The position numbers and the translations under genes are program-made. The notes beneath the pieces were generated by a model. It saw nothing but the letters and a program-made list of their open reading frames with translations. It searched no databases and had not been told where the DNA came from. From Winogradskyella sp. (GTDB taxonomy: Bacteria; Bacteroidota; Bacteroidia; Flavobacteriales; Flavobacteriaceae): DNA of 64,000 nt. Shown in pieces: positions 53,440 to 62,309 of the stretch. Within the stretch, counting starts at the first letter, position 1, and the number at the start of each line of letters is the position of its first letter. Location of the stretch: assembly GCA_002722255.1 (NCBI GenBank), contig PBLD01000006.1, positions 153,332 through 217,331 of the forward strand. Direction: 5' to 3'.

Positions 53440-55707
53440 ATGGCTTTTGACATTGATATGATAAAAGAGGTTTATTCTAACATGACTGAGCGCGTAGATG
53501 CAGCCAGAGATATTGTTGGAAAACCATTAACACTTTCAGAAAAAATATTATATGCTCATCTTTGGGATGGTAAACCTACAAAACCATTTACCAGAGGTAA
53601 GGATTACGTAGATTTTGCGCCAGATAGAGTAGCATGTCAAGATGCGACAGCGCAAATGGCGTTGCTTCAGTTTATGCAAGCAGGTAAGCCAAAAGTTGCT
53701 GTTCCTACCACTGTACATTGTGATCACTTAATTCAGGCAAAAGAGGGTGCAGCTACAGATTTAAAACATGCAAATAATACAAGTAGTGAAGTTTTTAACT
53801 TTTTAGAATCTGTATCTAATAAATATGGTATTGGTTTTTGGAAACCAGGTGCTGGTATTATTCACCAAGTAGTTTTAGAAAATTATGCATTTCCAGGTGG
53901 AATGATGATTGGGACAGACTCGCATACGGTTAATGCTGGTGGACTAGGTATGGTTGCCATCGGTGTTGGTGGTGCAGATGCTGTAGATGTAATGGCTGGC
54001 ATGGCTTGGGAACTTAAATTTCCTAAACTAATAGGTGTAAGATTAACAGGAAAATTATCTGGTTGGACGGCACCAAAAGACGTTATCTTAAAAGTTGCCG
54101 AAATATTAACTGTAAAAGGTGGTACAGGAGCAATTGTTGAATATTTTGGACCAGGTGCTACATCTATGTCTTGTACTGGTAAAGGTACAATTTGTAACAT
54201 GGGAGCTGAGATAGGAGCTACAACTTCTACATTTGGTTATGATGATTCAATGGAGCGTTATTTACGAGCTACAGATAGAGCAGATGTTGCTGACGAGGCT
54301 AATAAAATTAGAGAATATCTTACTGCAGATGCTGAGGTATATGCAAATCCTGAGCAGTATTTTGATCAGGTAATTGATATCAATCTTTCTGAGCTAAGTC
54401 CATTATTAAATGGTCCTTTTACTCCAGATTTATCAACACCTGCAGGTAAAGAGATGACAGAAAAGGCTACTGCAAATGATTGGCCTTTGGAGGTAGAATG
54501 GGGACTTATAGGTTCTTGTACAAACTCGTCTTACGAAGATTTGTCAAGGGCATCTTCAATTGCACAACAAGCTTTAGACAAAGGATTAAAAACTAAAGCA
54601 GAATTTGGTATTAATCCAGGTTCTGAGCAAGTGCGTTACACGGCTGATAGAGACGGAATACTTGAGGTTTTTGAAAAATTGGACGCTAAAATATTTACAA
54701 ATGCTTGTGGTCCTTGTATTGGGCAATGGGCTAGATATAGTGATCCTAAAAATGCACCAAAAAATAGTATAGTTCACTCGTTTAACAGAAACTTTGCTAA
54801 ACGTGCTGATGGAAACCCAAACACTCATGCCTTTGTAGCATCACCAGAAATGGTTGCAGCAGTTGCTATTGCAGGTCGATTAGACTTTAACCCTATGACT
54901 GATAAATTAATCAACGAGAATGGGGAAGAAGTAATGTTAGATGAGCCAACAGGATGGGAATTACCACCAAAAGGTTTTGAAGTAAAAGAAAATGGATACC
55001 TAGAGCCGGTTGCTGATGGTAGTGATGTAGAAGTAACTGTAAAGTCAGATTCAGAAAGGTTACAATTACTGACACCTTTTGAGCCTATTGGCGATTCTGT
55101 TACAGGTGCTAAATTATTAATTAAGGCATTTGGAAAATGTACAACTGACCATATTTCAATGGCTGGTCCTTGGTTACGTTTTAGAGGGCATTTAGATAAT
55201 ATTGCAAATAACACTTTAATTGGTGCTGTCAATGCTTTTAATAAGAAAACAAACTTCGTTAAAAATCAATTAACTGGTGAGTATGGTGGTGTGCCAGATA
55301 CCCAAAGAGTATATAAGAAAAATGGTATTTGGTCTGTTGTAGTTGGTGATCATAATTATGGTGAAGGTTCCTCTAGAGAGCATGCAGCTATGCAACCTAG
55401 ACACTTAGGTGTTGCTGCTGTTATAGTGAAATCTTTTGCACGTATCCACGAAACCAACCTAAAAAAGCAAGGAATGTTAGGTCTTACTTTTGCTAACGAA
55501 GCAGATTACGATTTAATTCAAGAAGATGATACATTTAACTTCTTAGATTTAAATGAGTTTGCACCAGATAAGCAACTACACGTAGAAGTTGTACATGCAG
55601 ATGGTTCTAAAGATGTAATCGCTTTAAATCATACTTATAATGATGCACAAATTCAATGGTATAAAGAAGGTTCTGCACTTAATTTAATTAAGAAGCAAAA
55701 TGCTTAA
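53440..55707 (+). CDS. acn: Aconitate hydratase (mitochondrial-type)
   Basis: Isomerises citrate to isocitrate in the TCA cycle. 755 residues, the size of mitochondrial ACO2-type enzymes rather than ~900-residue AcnA/AcnB. The 4Fe-4S ligands are Cys360 ([10 protein letters not shown]) and Cys423/Cys426 ([10 protein letters not shown]); catalytic-loop motifs [32 protein letters not shown] and [18 protein letters not shown] are all intact. Single-gene transcription unit with its own promoter and a strong terminator. Confidence 0.96.
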   Translation: MAFDIDMIKEVYSNMTERVDAARDIVGKPLTLSEKILYAHLWDGKPTKPFTRGKDYVDFAPDRVACQDATAQMALLQFMQAGKPKVAVPTTVHCDHLIQAKEGAATDLKHANNTSSEVFNFLESVSNKYGIGFWKPGAGIIHQVVLENYAFPGGMMIGTDSHTVNAGGLGMVAIGVGGADAVDVMAGMAWELKFPKLIGVRLTGKLSGWTAPKDVILKVAEILTVKGGTGAIVEYFGPGATSMSCTGKGTICNMGAEIGATTSTFGYDDSMERYLRATDRADVADEANKIREYLTADAEVYANPEQYFDQVIDINLSELSPLLNGPFTPDLSTPAGKEMTEKATANDWPLEVEWGLIGSCTNSSYEDLSRASSIAQQALDKGLKTKAEFGINPGSEQVRYTADRDGILEVFEKLDAKIFTNACGPCIGQWARYSDPKNAPKNSIVHSFNRNFAKRADGNPNTHAFVASPEMVAAVAIAGRLDFNPMTDKLINENGEEVMLDEPTGWELPPKGFEVKENGYLEPVADGSDVEVTVKSDSERLQLLTPFEPIGDSVTGAKLLIKAFGKCTTDHISMAGPWLRFRGHLDNIANNTLIGAVNAFNKKTNFVKNQLTGEYGGVPDTQRVYKKNGIWSVVVGDHNYGEGSSREHAAMQPRHLGVAAVIVKSFARIHETNLKKQGMLGLTFANEADYDLIQEDDTFNFLDLNEFAPDKQLHVEVVHADGSKDVIALNHTYNDAQIQWYKEGSALNLIKKQNA

Positions 55708-55733
55708 CTAGTTTAAGCTTAATAGATAAATTG

Positions 55734-55766
55734 AAAACTCTCAGTTATTGGCTGAGAGTTTTTTTT
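55734..55766 (+). terminator. Rho-independent terminator of aconitase
   Basis: AACTCTCAG (55736-55744), 7-base loop, CTGAGAGTT (55752-55760), perfect 9-bp stem, followed by a run of T. Confidence 0.92.
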
Positions 55767-55835
55767 GTTTTAAGTTGAAAGGATTGTAGAAAAGGGGCGA
55801 CTTTAATAATAACTCAATTAAATCTTTCTTTAGTC

Positions 55836-56507
55836 ATGAATTCTATCTGGATACTCGAAGATGTGAATTTATTTAATTTACTCTGTCCTCATAAGTTTAA
55901 GCAGTATAAAGCGTGTCATACATTTGATGCCTATAAAAAAAGTGATTATATATATTTTGAAGAAGATGCCGCCAATAAGGTATATCTTATAGAAAAAGGA
56001 AAAGTGAAAATTGGCTATTATAATGAAGATGGTACAGAAGTGGTTAAAGCCATATTAAGAAAAGGGGAATTATTTGGGGAAAAAGCAATTCTAGGTGAAG
56101 AAAAGCGCGATGAATTTGCTCAGTCCTTAGATAATCAAACATCAATTTGTCCTGTAGGAGTAGATACAATGCACGATTTAATGAGAGACAATAAAACTTT
56201 TGGTCTTAGAATATATAAGTTTATTGGTTTTAAGTTTAAAAAGTTAGAACGAAGACTTCAATTATTGCTCTTTAAAGATTCTAAAACTCGATTAATGGAA
56301 TTTTTGCAAGAACTCTGTTCTGATTATGGCTATGATTGTGAGAAAACGGGAGACCACATTATTAATCATCCTTACACACAAAAGGATATAGCATCTCTAA
56401 TAGGAATTTCTCGTCCCACATTAAATATCTTAATGAATGAACTTAAAGAGGCAGATATTATAGATTTTAATCGTAGGCAAATTAGAATTTTCAGTACTTC
56501 GGTTTAA
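55836..56507 (+). CDS. Crp/Fnr-family transcriptional regulator
   Basis: 223 residues: a cNMP-binding-type beta-roll (YIYFEEDAANKVYLIEKGKVKIGYYNEDGTE, GELFGEKAILG, ~28-105), a long dimer helix, and a C-terminal winged helix-turn-helix (YTQKDIASLIGISRPTLNILMNELK, ~177-201). The cysteine set of Fnr is absent and the phosphate-binding Arg-Ser pair of Crp is replaced (EKAIL), so it probably senses something other than cAMP or an Fe-S cluster. Its target could be the adjacent thioredoxin gene. Confidence 0.88.
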   Translation: MNSIWILEDVNLFNLLCPHKFKQYKACHTFDAYKKSDYIYFEEDAANKVYLIEKGKVKIGYYNEDGTEVVKAILRKGELFGEKAILGEEKRDEFAQSLDNQTSICPVGVDTMHDLMRDNKTFGLRIYKFIGFKFKKLERRLQLLLFKDSKTRLMEFLQELCSDYGYDCEKTGDHIINHPYTQKDIASLIGISRPTLNILMNELKEADIIDFNRRQIRIFSTSV

Positions 56508-56518
56508 TTTTGTTGTTA

Positions 56519-57082
56519 ATGAATAAAAACTTTAAAAAGAGCAATATTATATTTATAATTTTAATTTTATTGCTCATAATTCCGCAGACGAGACAATCTA
56601 TTCAAATATGGCTTCATAAGGGAATCGCCTTAATTAATCCCGTAAATGAGGTTTCGCCAGATAAAAGAGTTAGACTAGAAAGTTATGATTGGCAGTTGGT
56701 AAATGAAAACAAAGCTACTTATAATTTGAAGCAAGCTGAAGGAAAGGTAGTATTAATAAACTTTTGGGCAACTTGGTGTCCTCCTTGCATTGCTGAAATG
56801 CCAAGTCTTCAGGATTTGTATAATGATTACGGTGATAAGGTGGAATTTTTATTTATTACTACCGACAGTTTTGAGACAGTACAAGCATTCAAAACTAAAA
56901 ATAACTACACGTTTCCGGTTTATATCAGAAGGTCTGATTATCCAAAAGAATTAATTACAAGGTCTATACCTCGTACCCTAATTGTTAATAAACAAGGAGA
57001 TATCATTATAGACAAATCAGGTGCTGTAGATTGGAACAGTGATAATATTCGTGCCCAATTAGATCAATTGCTAGCTGAATAA
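56519..57082 (+). CDS. TlpA-like membrane-anchored thioredoxin
   Basis: 187 residues from ATG 56519; the frame opens at TTG 56510 with three residues of no consequence. An N-terminal membrane anchor (8-23) is followed by a thioredoxin-fold domain with FWATWCPPC (82-90) and the cis-proline loop SIPRTLIVNKQG (~150-161). Periplasmic thiol-disulfide reductant, for example for cytochrome c maturation or oxidative repair. It begins 11 bases after the Crp-like regulator and ends one base before crtZ on the other strand. Confidence 0.9.
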   Translation: MNKNFKKSNIIFIILILLLIIPQTRQSIQIWLHKGIALINPVNEVSPDKRVRLESYDWQLVNENKATYNLKQAEGKVVLINFWATWCPPCIAEMPSLQDLYNDYGDKVEFLFITTDSFETVQAFKTKNNYTFPVYIRRSDYPKELITRSIPRTLIVNKQGDIIIDKSGAVDWNSDNIRAQLDQLLAE

Positions 57083-57529
57083 TTATTTAAAATATTTAAA
57101 AGGTACAATGAGCATACCAAAGTTTTCACCATGTTCTTTTCCTAGATGTTTATGGTGAATTTTATGAGCACGTCTAACGCCTCTTGCATATTTGTTATCA
57201 ATATTTCTTAGCCATTTAAAACGCTGATGAATAAAAATGTCGTGTACAACAAAATAGGCAATACCATAAAATAAAATGCCTAAGCCAATAGGTAGCGTGT
57301 ACCAAACGTCTTCATAGCCCCAAAGGTAAAAGCATGCCATACTAACTACGGCATAGAAAATAAAAAAGGCATCATTGCGCTCAAACCAACTGTCATGGTC
57401 TTTTTGGTGATGGTCTTTGTGTAAGCTCCATAGAAATCCGTGCATGATATATTTGTGCGTAAACCAAGCGTTAAATTCCATGATAAAAAACGTTCCTAAA
57501 AAGATTAATATCCAATAAAAAGTCTGCAT
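57083..57529 (-). CDS. crtZ: Beta-carotene hydroxylase (CrtZ-type)
   Basis: Di-iron membrane hydroxylase adding 3-OH groups to beta-carotene to give zeaxanthin. 148 residues with four hydrophobic segments and the complete histidine set: HKYIMH (25-30), HKDHH (37-41), HDIFIH (~107-112) and HKIHH (~129-133). The short length and spacing fit bacterial CrtZ rather than sterol desaturases. Last gene of the carH-crtI-crtB-crtZ operon. Confidence 0.9.
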   Translation of the reverse strand: MQTFYWILIFLGTFFIMEFNAWFTHKYIMHGFLWSLHKDHHQKDHDSWFERNDAFFIFYAVVSMACFYLWGYEDVWYTLPIGLGILFYGIAYFVVHDIFIHQRFKWLRNIDNKYARGVRRAHKIHHKHLGKEHGENFGMLIVPFKYFK

Positions 57530-57546
57530 AATACTTGGGTTATGAG

Positions 57547-58386
57547 TTATAATAAATTTAAATGAAATTTGACGTAACTACGTGTAAGTAGCTCAATTTT
57601 TTTATAATTAGGTACTCTAATTCTAGCTGATTTTATTTCTAAAGCAGGTGTTTGCTTTAATTTTTGCAGCAATTTGTTGTAATAACGATAAGCCATAAAT
57701 ACACCAAATCGAGCCTCGAGAGGTAAACGTTTTATGCCTTGTAAGCCTTTGGCAAAATCTGCTTCAATATCGTCTATAATTGCTTTTTTTGAGGCTTCAT
57801 CTAATTGATTTAAATCTGTGTTAGGGAAATAGGTGCGACTCAAATCTTCAAAATCAGCTTTTAGGTCTCTTAAGAAATTTACTTTTTGAAAAGCAGAGCC
57901 TAAACTCATGGCAGAGTCTTTAAGATCTTCGTATTTTTCATTATCTCCTTTTACAAAAACTTTAAGGCACATTAACCCTACAACATCGGCAGAACCGTAA
58001 ATGTAATTTTTATATTCTTCTTCGGTGAGATAGTCTTTTTTATGCAAATCTAATCGCATACTGTTCATAAAAGCTTCAACAAGATGTTTGTCTATATTGT
58101 ATTTATGATAGGTATCCTGAAAAGAATTGAGAATAGGGTTTAGACTTATTTTATCAGCTAATGCAGCCTCTAAGTCAGCTTCAAAATTATTGAATAACTT
58201 TTCTTTGTTATAATCATGAAATGTGTCTACAATCTCATCTGCAAAACGGACAAAGCCATATATATTGTATATATCTTGTCTAATACTGTCTGAAAGCATC
58301 TTTGTGGCCATAGAAAAAGATGTACTGTAAGCATTGGTTACTAACTTGCTACATTCTTTGGAAACGTTGTCAAAAATTGATTTCAT
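57547..58386 (-). CDS. crtB: Phytoene synthase (CrtB)
   Basis: Joins two geranylgeranyl diphosphates to make phytoene. 279 residues, all-helical. The first aspartate-rich motif is DEIVD (50-54), the second QKVNFLRDLKADFEDLSRTYFP (~167-188, split here: NFLRDLKADFED). SFSMATKMLS at 23-32 is also conserved. It follows crtI with a 22 bp gap. No GGPP synthase (crtE) is present in the window. Confidence 0.93.
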   Translation of the reverse strand: MKSIFDNVSKECSKLVTNAYSTSFSMATKMLSDSIRQDIYNIYGFVRFADEIVDTFHDYNKEKLFNNFEADLEAALADKISLNPILNSFQDTYHKYNIDKHLVEAFMNSMRLDLHKKDYLTEEEYKNYIYGSADVVGLMCLKVFVKGDNEKYEDLKDSAMSLGSAFQKVNFLRDLKADFEDLSRTYFPNTDLNQLDEASKKAIIDDIEADFAKGLQGIKRLPLEARFGVFMAYRYYNKLLQKLKQTPALEIKSARIRVPNYKKIELLTRSYVKFHLNLL

Positions 58387-58408
58387 AATGCGGTCTTTTT
58401 CTTAGGGA

Positions 58409-59869
58409 TTAAACATTTTTTTTATGAATAAGTTCAGAAACTAATTTACCAGATATTAACGATGGTGGAACACCAGGTCCTGGTACTGTTAGTTGTCCTG
58501 TAAAGTAGAGTCCGTCTACTTTTTTGCTTTTTAAATTTGGTCTTAAAAAAGCAGTTTGTCTCAAGGTGTTTGCCATACCGTAGGCATTTCCTTTATATGA
58601 ATTGTATTCACTTATAAAATCCTTAACACAAAAGGATTCTTTAAATAGAATATTGTCTTTTACTTTTTGGTTAGTTAAGCTTTCAAATCGATTTATAATT
58701 ATATCAAAATATTGTGTTCTTAACTCGGCAGTGTCTTCTAAACCTGGCGCTATAGGAATAAGAAAAAAACCTGTTTCACATCCTTCTGGAGCCATACTTT
58801 TATCTGTTACTGAAGGGAAGTTAACATAAAATAATGGATTTTCAGGCCATTTTGGATTATCATATATATCCTCAGCATGTTTTTCAAAGTCTGTATCAAA
58901 AAATAAATTGTGATGCTCAATATCATTCAGCTTCTTATTAAAACCAACATAAAAGAGCAGAGAAGAAGGGGCAAAGGTCCTCTTGTCCCAGTAGGCTTCA
59001 GAATATTGTCTGTAGTTTTTATCTAATAAAGTTTCAGAATGATGATAGTCAGCACCGCTCAAAACAACATCTGAGGCTACAAATTTACCGTTAACAGTAA
59101 TTCCGGTAGTTTTTCCGTTTTCAACATTAATCTTTTCAACAGTACTGTTGGTGTGTATAGTTACACCTAAGCTTTCAGCTAAACTTCTCATGGCCTTAAT
59201 GATTTCGTACATACCTCCTTTAGGATGCCATGTACCTAGGCCAAAGTCAGCAAAATTCATAAAACTATAAAATGAAGGAGTTTGACTAGGTTTTGCTCCT
59301 AAGAACAAAACAGGAAACTCTAGTGTAGATATTAATTTAGGATTTTTAAACTTTTTTCTAACCTCAGTACTTATTGTTTTAAAAAAACGATCCACACGTG
59401 TAATGGTGTCTTTTGTAACTAATTCTAATGGTGATATACCAGGTTTTAAAACTACTTTGTTTATAGCAATATTATAATGGTCTTGTGCTTGGGCAATAAA
59501 TTTACGCAATGGTTTAGAACTACCAGATTCTATGCGTTCAAATTCTTCACAAATTTGATCCATGTGGTCGCCAATAGTGATAACATCATCCGAAAAGAAA
59601 ATTTTATAGGCAGGGCTTAATTTATCTAATACATAGTAGTCGCTGGTACTTTTGTTAAAGTCGTTAAAGAATTTTTCAAAGATATCTGGCATCCAGTACC
59701 AGCTTGGTCCTATATCAAATGTAAAACCATCTTTAATCAGTTGTCTCGCTCTTCCTCCTACGGTTTTATTTTTTTCGAATATGGAAACATTATACCCTTC
59801 CTTAGCAAGGTAACATGCCGCTGATAGCGAAGAAAAGCCTGAACCGATTATTGATATGGTCTTATTCAT
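58409..59869 (-). CDS. crtI: Phytoene desaturase (CrtI)
   Basis: FAD-dependent desaturase converting phytoene to lycopene. 486 residues: N-terminal IIGSGFSSLSAACYLAKEG (6-24) and VGGRARQL (37-44) FAD-binding motifs, the IGPSWYWMPD segment, and the C-terminal YFTGQLTVPGPGVPPSLISG (~457-476), the CrtI signature. It shares one base with the carH-like gene upstream, so regulator and enzyme are cotranslated. Confidence 0.95.
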   Translation of the reverse strand: MNKTISIIGSGFSSLSAACYLAKEGYNVSIFEKNKTVGGRARQLIKDGFTFDIGPSWYWMPDIFEKFFNDFNKSTSDYYVLDKLSPAYKIFFSDDVITIGDHMDQICEEFERIESGSSKPLRKFIAQAQDHYNIAINKVVLKPGISPLELVTKDTITRVDRFFKTISTEVRKKFKNPKLISTLEFPVLFLGAKPSQTPSFYSFMNFADFGLGTWHPKGGMYEIIKAMRSLAESLGVTIHTNSTVEKINVENGKTTGITVNGKFVASDVVLSGADYHHSETLLDKNYRQYSEAYWDKRTFAPSSLLFYVGFNKKLNDIEHHNLFFDTDFEKHAEDIYDNPKWPENPLFYVNFPSVTDKSMAPEGCETGFFLIPIAPGLEDTAELRTQYFDIIINRFESLTNQKVKDNILFKESFCVKDFISEYNSYKGNAYGMANTLRQTAFLRPNLKSKKVDGLYFTGQLTVPGPGVPPSLISGKLVSELIHKKNV

Positions 59870-60771
59870 TAGTCTATTGAGCTTGTAAGGGATTTTATGG
59901 ACTTAAACGTTTTTATTTGTTTTGGTAAATTTTCTGTATCAGAACTTTCTAGTATTTTACCCAAAAGCCATAGACTTGAGTTATTATTTTTAAGTAATGT
60001 ATCTTCAAAATTCTCAAGGTATTTATGTACATCTTCTGTGCTTGGACTTACTGTTAAATATGAAATAAATATGATATCATCATAATAGTTTTGTAAATCG
60101 CTTAAGCTTGTAATGGGTACACTTTGACCTAAATAAATGCAATGACACCCTTTTTTAGACAAGAGGTAATTGACAAACATTAAACCAAGTTCGTGTATTT
60201 CATTTTCAGGTAAATAAAGTACAAAGGTTTTTGTTGACTTATATTCTTGTTTGACTTGTATTAGCTCTGTGTTAATTAAAATTTTCTGCCTTATTAAGCC
60301 TGAGATAAAATGCTCATGCGCTGGCGTAATGGTGTCTGTTTGCCAAAGCAATCCTATTTCAGTTAAAAGCGGAATAAAAATATTGTAGAAAATACTTTCG
60401 AAATCTATATCTTTTAATAGAGATTCATAGGTTTTGTAAAATAAAGATTGATCAAAATTTAGCATTGATAGCTTAAACGCATTAATGGCATGACTTTCTA
60501 AATTGTTTTCGTTTGCAATCTCTTTAACAAGGTTTGGTATTTGTTCTTCGTCTATTGTGGCAATTTTAGATATTTTATATCCATTGTTATTAAGATAGCT
60601 AACATTAAGTAGTTTTTGAAAATTAGCTAAGTCGTAATATCTTATATTGGTGTCGGTTCGTTTAGGTTGTAGTAAATTATAGCGCTTTTCCCATATTCTT
60701 ATGGTATGTGCTTTAATTCCAGTAAGATTTTCTAAATCTTTAATACTAAATTGACTCTTAATATTGTTCAT
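59869..60771 (-). CDS. CarH-like MerR/cobalamin-binding transcriptional regulator
   Basis: 300 residues. An N-terminal MerR winged helix (FSIKDLENLTGIKAHTIRIWEKRYNLL, 8-34, with NIRYYD at 42-47) is followed by a B12-binding module. The cap carries Trp143-x9-Glu153-His154 and the Rossmann part Glu191-x-His193-x2-Gly196 (lower-ligand motif). These are the adenosylcobalamin photoreceptor signatures of CarH, which represses carotenoid genes in the dark. The residue after Trp143 is Gln, not the His (132 in Thermus CarH) that caps cobalt after light exposure. As first gene of the crt operon it is likely autoregulated. Confidence 0.88.
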   Translation of the reverse strand: MNNIKSQFSIKDLENLTGIKAHTIRIWEKRYNLLQPKRTDTNIRYYDLANFQKLLNVSYLNNNGYKISKIATIDEEQIPNLVKEIANENNLESHAINAFKLSMLNFDQSLFYKTYESLLKDIDFESIFYNIFIPLLTEIGLLWQTDTITPAHEHFISGLIRQKILINTELIQVKQEYKSTKTFVLYLPENEIHELGLMFVNYLLSKKGCHCIYLGQSVPITSLSDLQNYYDDIIFISYLTVSPSTEDVHKYLENFEDTLLKNNNSSLWLLGKILESSDTENLPKQIKTFKSIKSLTSSID

Positions 60772-60792
60772 TTATTTTCAAAATAAGTTAAA

Positions 60793-60800
60793 CAAAAATA
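60793..60800 (-). promoter_or_regulatory. Promoter (-7 box) of the carH-crt operon
   Basis: Minus strand reads TATTTTTG, an exact TAnnTTTG box, 21 bases before ATG 60771. No TTG at the -33 distance. Upstream, TTAACAA (60828-60834) and TTGTTAA (60853-60859) form an inverted repeat that could be a binding site for the MerR-type regulator. Confidence 0.45.
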
Positions 60801-60913
60801 AGATTTTAAATAATAGCATTAATAGAATTAACAAAAATTAATGAAAAATTTGTTGTTAAGGTATCTTAGTTAGAGTAGAAGATGATAAATTTTTAGAAAT
60901 AAGAAAATAATTG

Positions 60914-60998
60914 TGCGCACGAGAAGACTCGAACTTCCACGACCTAAACGGTCACTGGCCCCTCAAGCCAGCGCGTCTACCAATTCCGCCACGTGCGC
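60914..60998 (-). tRNA. tRNA-Leu (anticodon GAG)
   Basis: 85 bases on the minus strand. Acceptor stem GCGCACG/CGTGCGC, discriminator A, anticodon stem CTGGC/GCCAG with loop TTGAGGG (anticodon GAG), a long variable arm (TGACCGTTTAGGTCG) as in class II tRNAs, and a T loop TTCGAGT. CCA is not encoded. Confidence 0.95.
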
Positions 60999-61019
60999 AA
61001 AATGAAAAGTAAATATAAA

Positions 61020-61049
61020 AAAAAAGTTAAGCAATGATGCTTAACTTTT
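61020..61049 (-). terminator. Terminator-like hairpin between the two tRNA genes
   Basis: Perfect 12-bp stem: AAAAGTTAAGCA (61022-61033), 4-base loop, TGCTTAACTTTT (61038-61049). Read on the minus strand it is followed by a long T run, so it would end transcription after tRNA-Lys. Confidence 0.8.
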
Positions 61050-61050
61050 G

Positions 61051-61123
61051 TGACCGGGCTGGGGCTCGAACCCAGGACCCTCTCCTTAAAAGGGAGATGC
61101 TCTACCAACTGAGCTACCCGGTC
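61051..61123 (-). tRNA. tRNA-Lys (anticodon TTT)
   Basis: 73 bases on the minus strand. Acceptor GACCGGG/CCCGGTC, discriminator A, D arm with AGTTGGTAGAGC, anticodon stem TCTCC/GGAGA around CTTTTAA (anticodon TTT), T arm CTGGG-TTCGAGC-CCCAG. CCA not encoded. Confidence 0.96.
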
Positions 61124-61154
61124 TAACATTAAATGTGCTTCTCTAATGCGGGTG

Positions 61155-61184
61155 CAAATATATAATGTTTAATTAATAAAACAA
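61155..61184 (-). promoter_or_regulatory. Bacteroidota-type promoter of tRNA-Lys
   Basis: On the minus strand TTG (61184-61182), 19-base spacer, TATATTTG (61162-61155), then C. Both elements match the consensus; transcription would begin about 20-25 bases before the mature tRNA. Confidence 0.75.
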
Positions 61185-61258
61185 CACTTTTTTTATTTAA
61201 ATTTTTGTTTTTTTATTTTGATTAAGTTTGGTGCCTAATTTTTAAATAATTAAGTCTT

Positions 61259-61780
61259 ATGATAGTTGCTTTAATGGGATATATGGGTTCTGGTAAATCT
61301 ACAATAGGTAAGAATTTAGCTACTGTGTTGAATTACAATTTTTTAGACTTAGATGACTATATTTCTGGACAAGAAAACAGTTCAATTAATGACTTATTTA
61401 AGAATAAAGGTGAAATATATTTTAGAAAAAAAGAAGCCTATTATTTAAATGATGTTTTAACTTCAAAGGATGATATAGTCTTAGCCTTAGGTGGTGGTAC
61501 TCCTTGCTATGGTAACAATATTACGTTGCTTAAACAGTCTGAAAAAGTTAAGTTATTTTACTTAAAAATGTCAATTCCACAGCTTACGGAAAGATTATTT
61601 AAAGAAAAAGATAGCAGACCTTTAATAAGTCACCTTAAAACTAAAGAAGAGCTTACAGAATTTATAGGTAAACATCTATTTGAGCGTACACAATATTACA
61701 ATCAATCGCCAAATATTATTTTATCAGACAATAAATCTATAAAAGAGCTTTTAGAAGAAATTGTTAAGACTTTAATCTAA
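61259..61780 (+). CDS. aroK: Shikimate kinase
   Basis: Phosphorylates shikimate in aromatic amino-acid synthesis. 173 residues, P-loop kinase: Walker A GYMGSGKST (7-15), DLDDYI (~31-36) with the shikimate-binding aspartate, YFRKKE (~57-62, conserved Arg) and LGGGTPCY (~77-84). SRPL and the lid arginine follow in DSRPLISHL. Stand-alone gene; its end overlaps the end of the minus-strand phosphoribosyltransferase gene by 9 bp. Confidence 0.94.
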   Translation: MIVALMGYMGSGKSTIGKNLATVLNYNFLDLDDYISGQENSSINDLFKNKGEIYFRKKEAYYLNDVLTSKDDIVLALGGGTPCYGNNITLLKQSEKVKLFYLKMSIPQLTERLFKEKDSRPLISHLKTKEELTEFIGKHLFERTQYYNQSPNIILSDNKSIKELLEEIVKTLI

Positions 61781-62275
61781 ATAAGCCTCATAGGGTTGTT
61801 TAGAGAGGTTGACATGTACATGCTCAAAAAGAGAAGTAGATAAAGAAATACCTTTGAAATCTGCCTTTACAGGAAATTTTTTGTGATTACGGTTTACTAA
61901 AACAGCAGTTTTAAATTGTTTTAAAGGGACATCTAAAAAGTGCTTTATTCCATAAATTAATGTGCTGCCTGAGTTTAGAACATCATCAATTAAAACTATA
62001 GACTTATTAGCGTAGTCTTCACTTTTTATGGATGTTTTAATTGGGTTGATTGGTTCGTTTTTATCAACAGTAACTTTACAAAGTGTAGAATTGATATCAG
62101 AAATTTTATCGAGCTGTGATTTTATTTTTTTAGCAAGGATGTAACCATTACTTTCAATACCTGCAATTACAATTTCAGTTTCATTTACGTTGCTCTCGTA
62201 TATCTGGTAAGATATGCGTCTTATTTTGTGCTCAATTTCTTTATGGCTTAAAATAGTATTCTTTGTAAGTGCCAT
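61772..62275 (-). CDS. Type I phosphoribosyltransferase (PyrR-like)
   Basis: 167 residues from ATG 62275 (MALTKNTILS...); a TTG at 62323 would add 16 residues overlapping the upstream gene. The PRPP-binding signature VLIDDVLNSGSTL is at 94-106 and the pyrophosphate loop near IAGIESNGY (38-46). The pattern resembles PyrR bifunctional regulators and related uracil/hypoxanthine transferases; without adjacent pyrimidine genes the exact base is uncertain. Confidence 0.82.
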   Translation of the reverse strand: MALTKNTILSHKEIEHKIRRISYQIYESNVNETEIVIAGIESNGYILAKKIKSQLDKISDINSTLCKVTVDKNEPINPIKTSIKSEDYANKSIVLIDDVLNSGSTLIYGIKHFLDVPLKQFKTAVLVNRNHKKFPVKADFKGISLSTSLFEHVHVNLSKQPYEAYLD

Positions 62276-62309
62276 GGTAGGTATGTTGTTTTTTAGTAAG
62301 TAAATAAAA

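Noticed and set aside
54825..55232. 135-codon minus-strand open frame
   Set aside because: Antisense to the conserved C-terminal part of aconitase with no start context or motifs.
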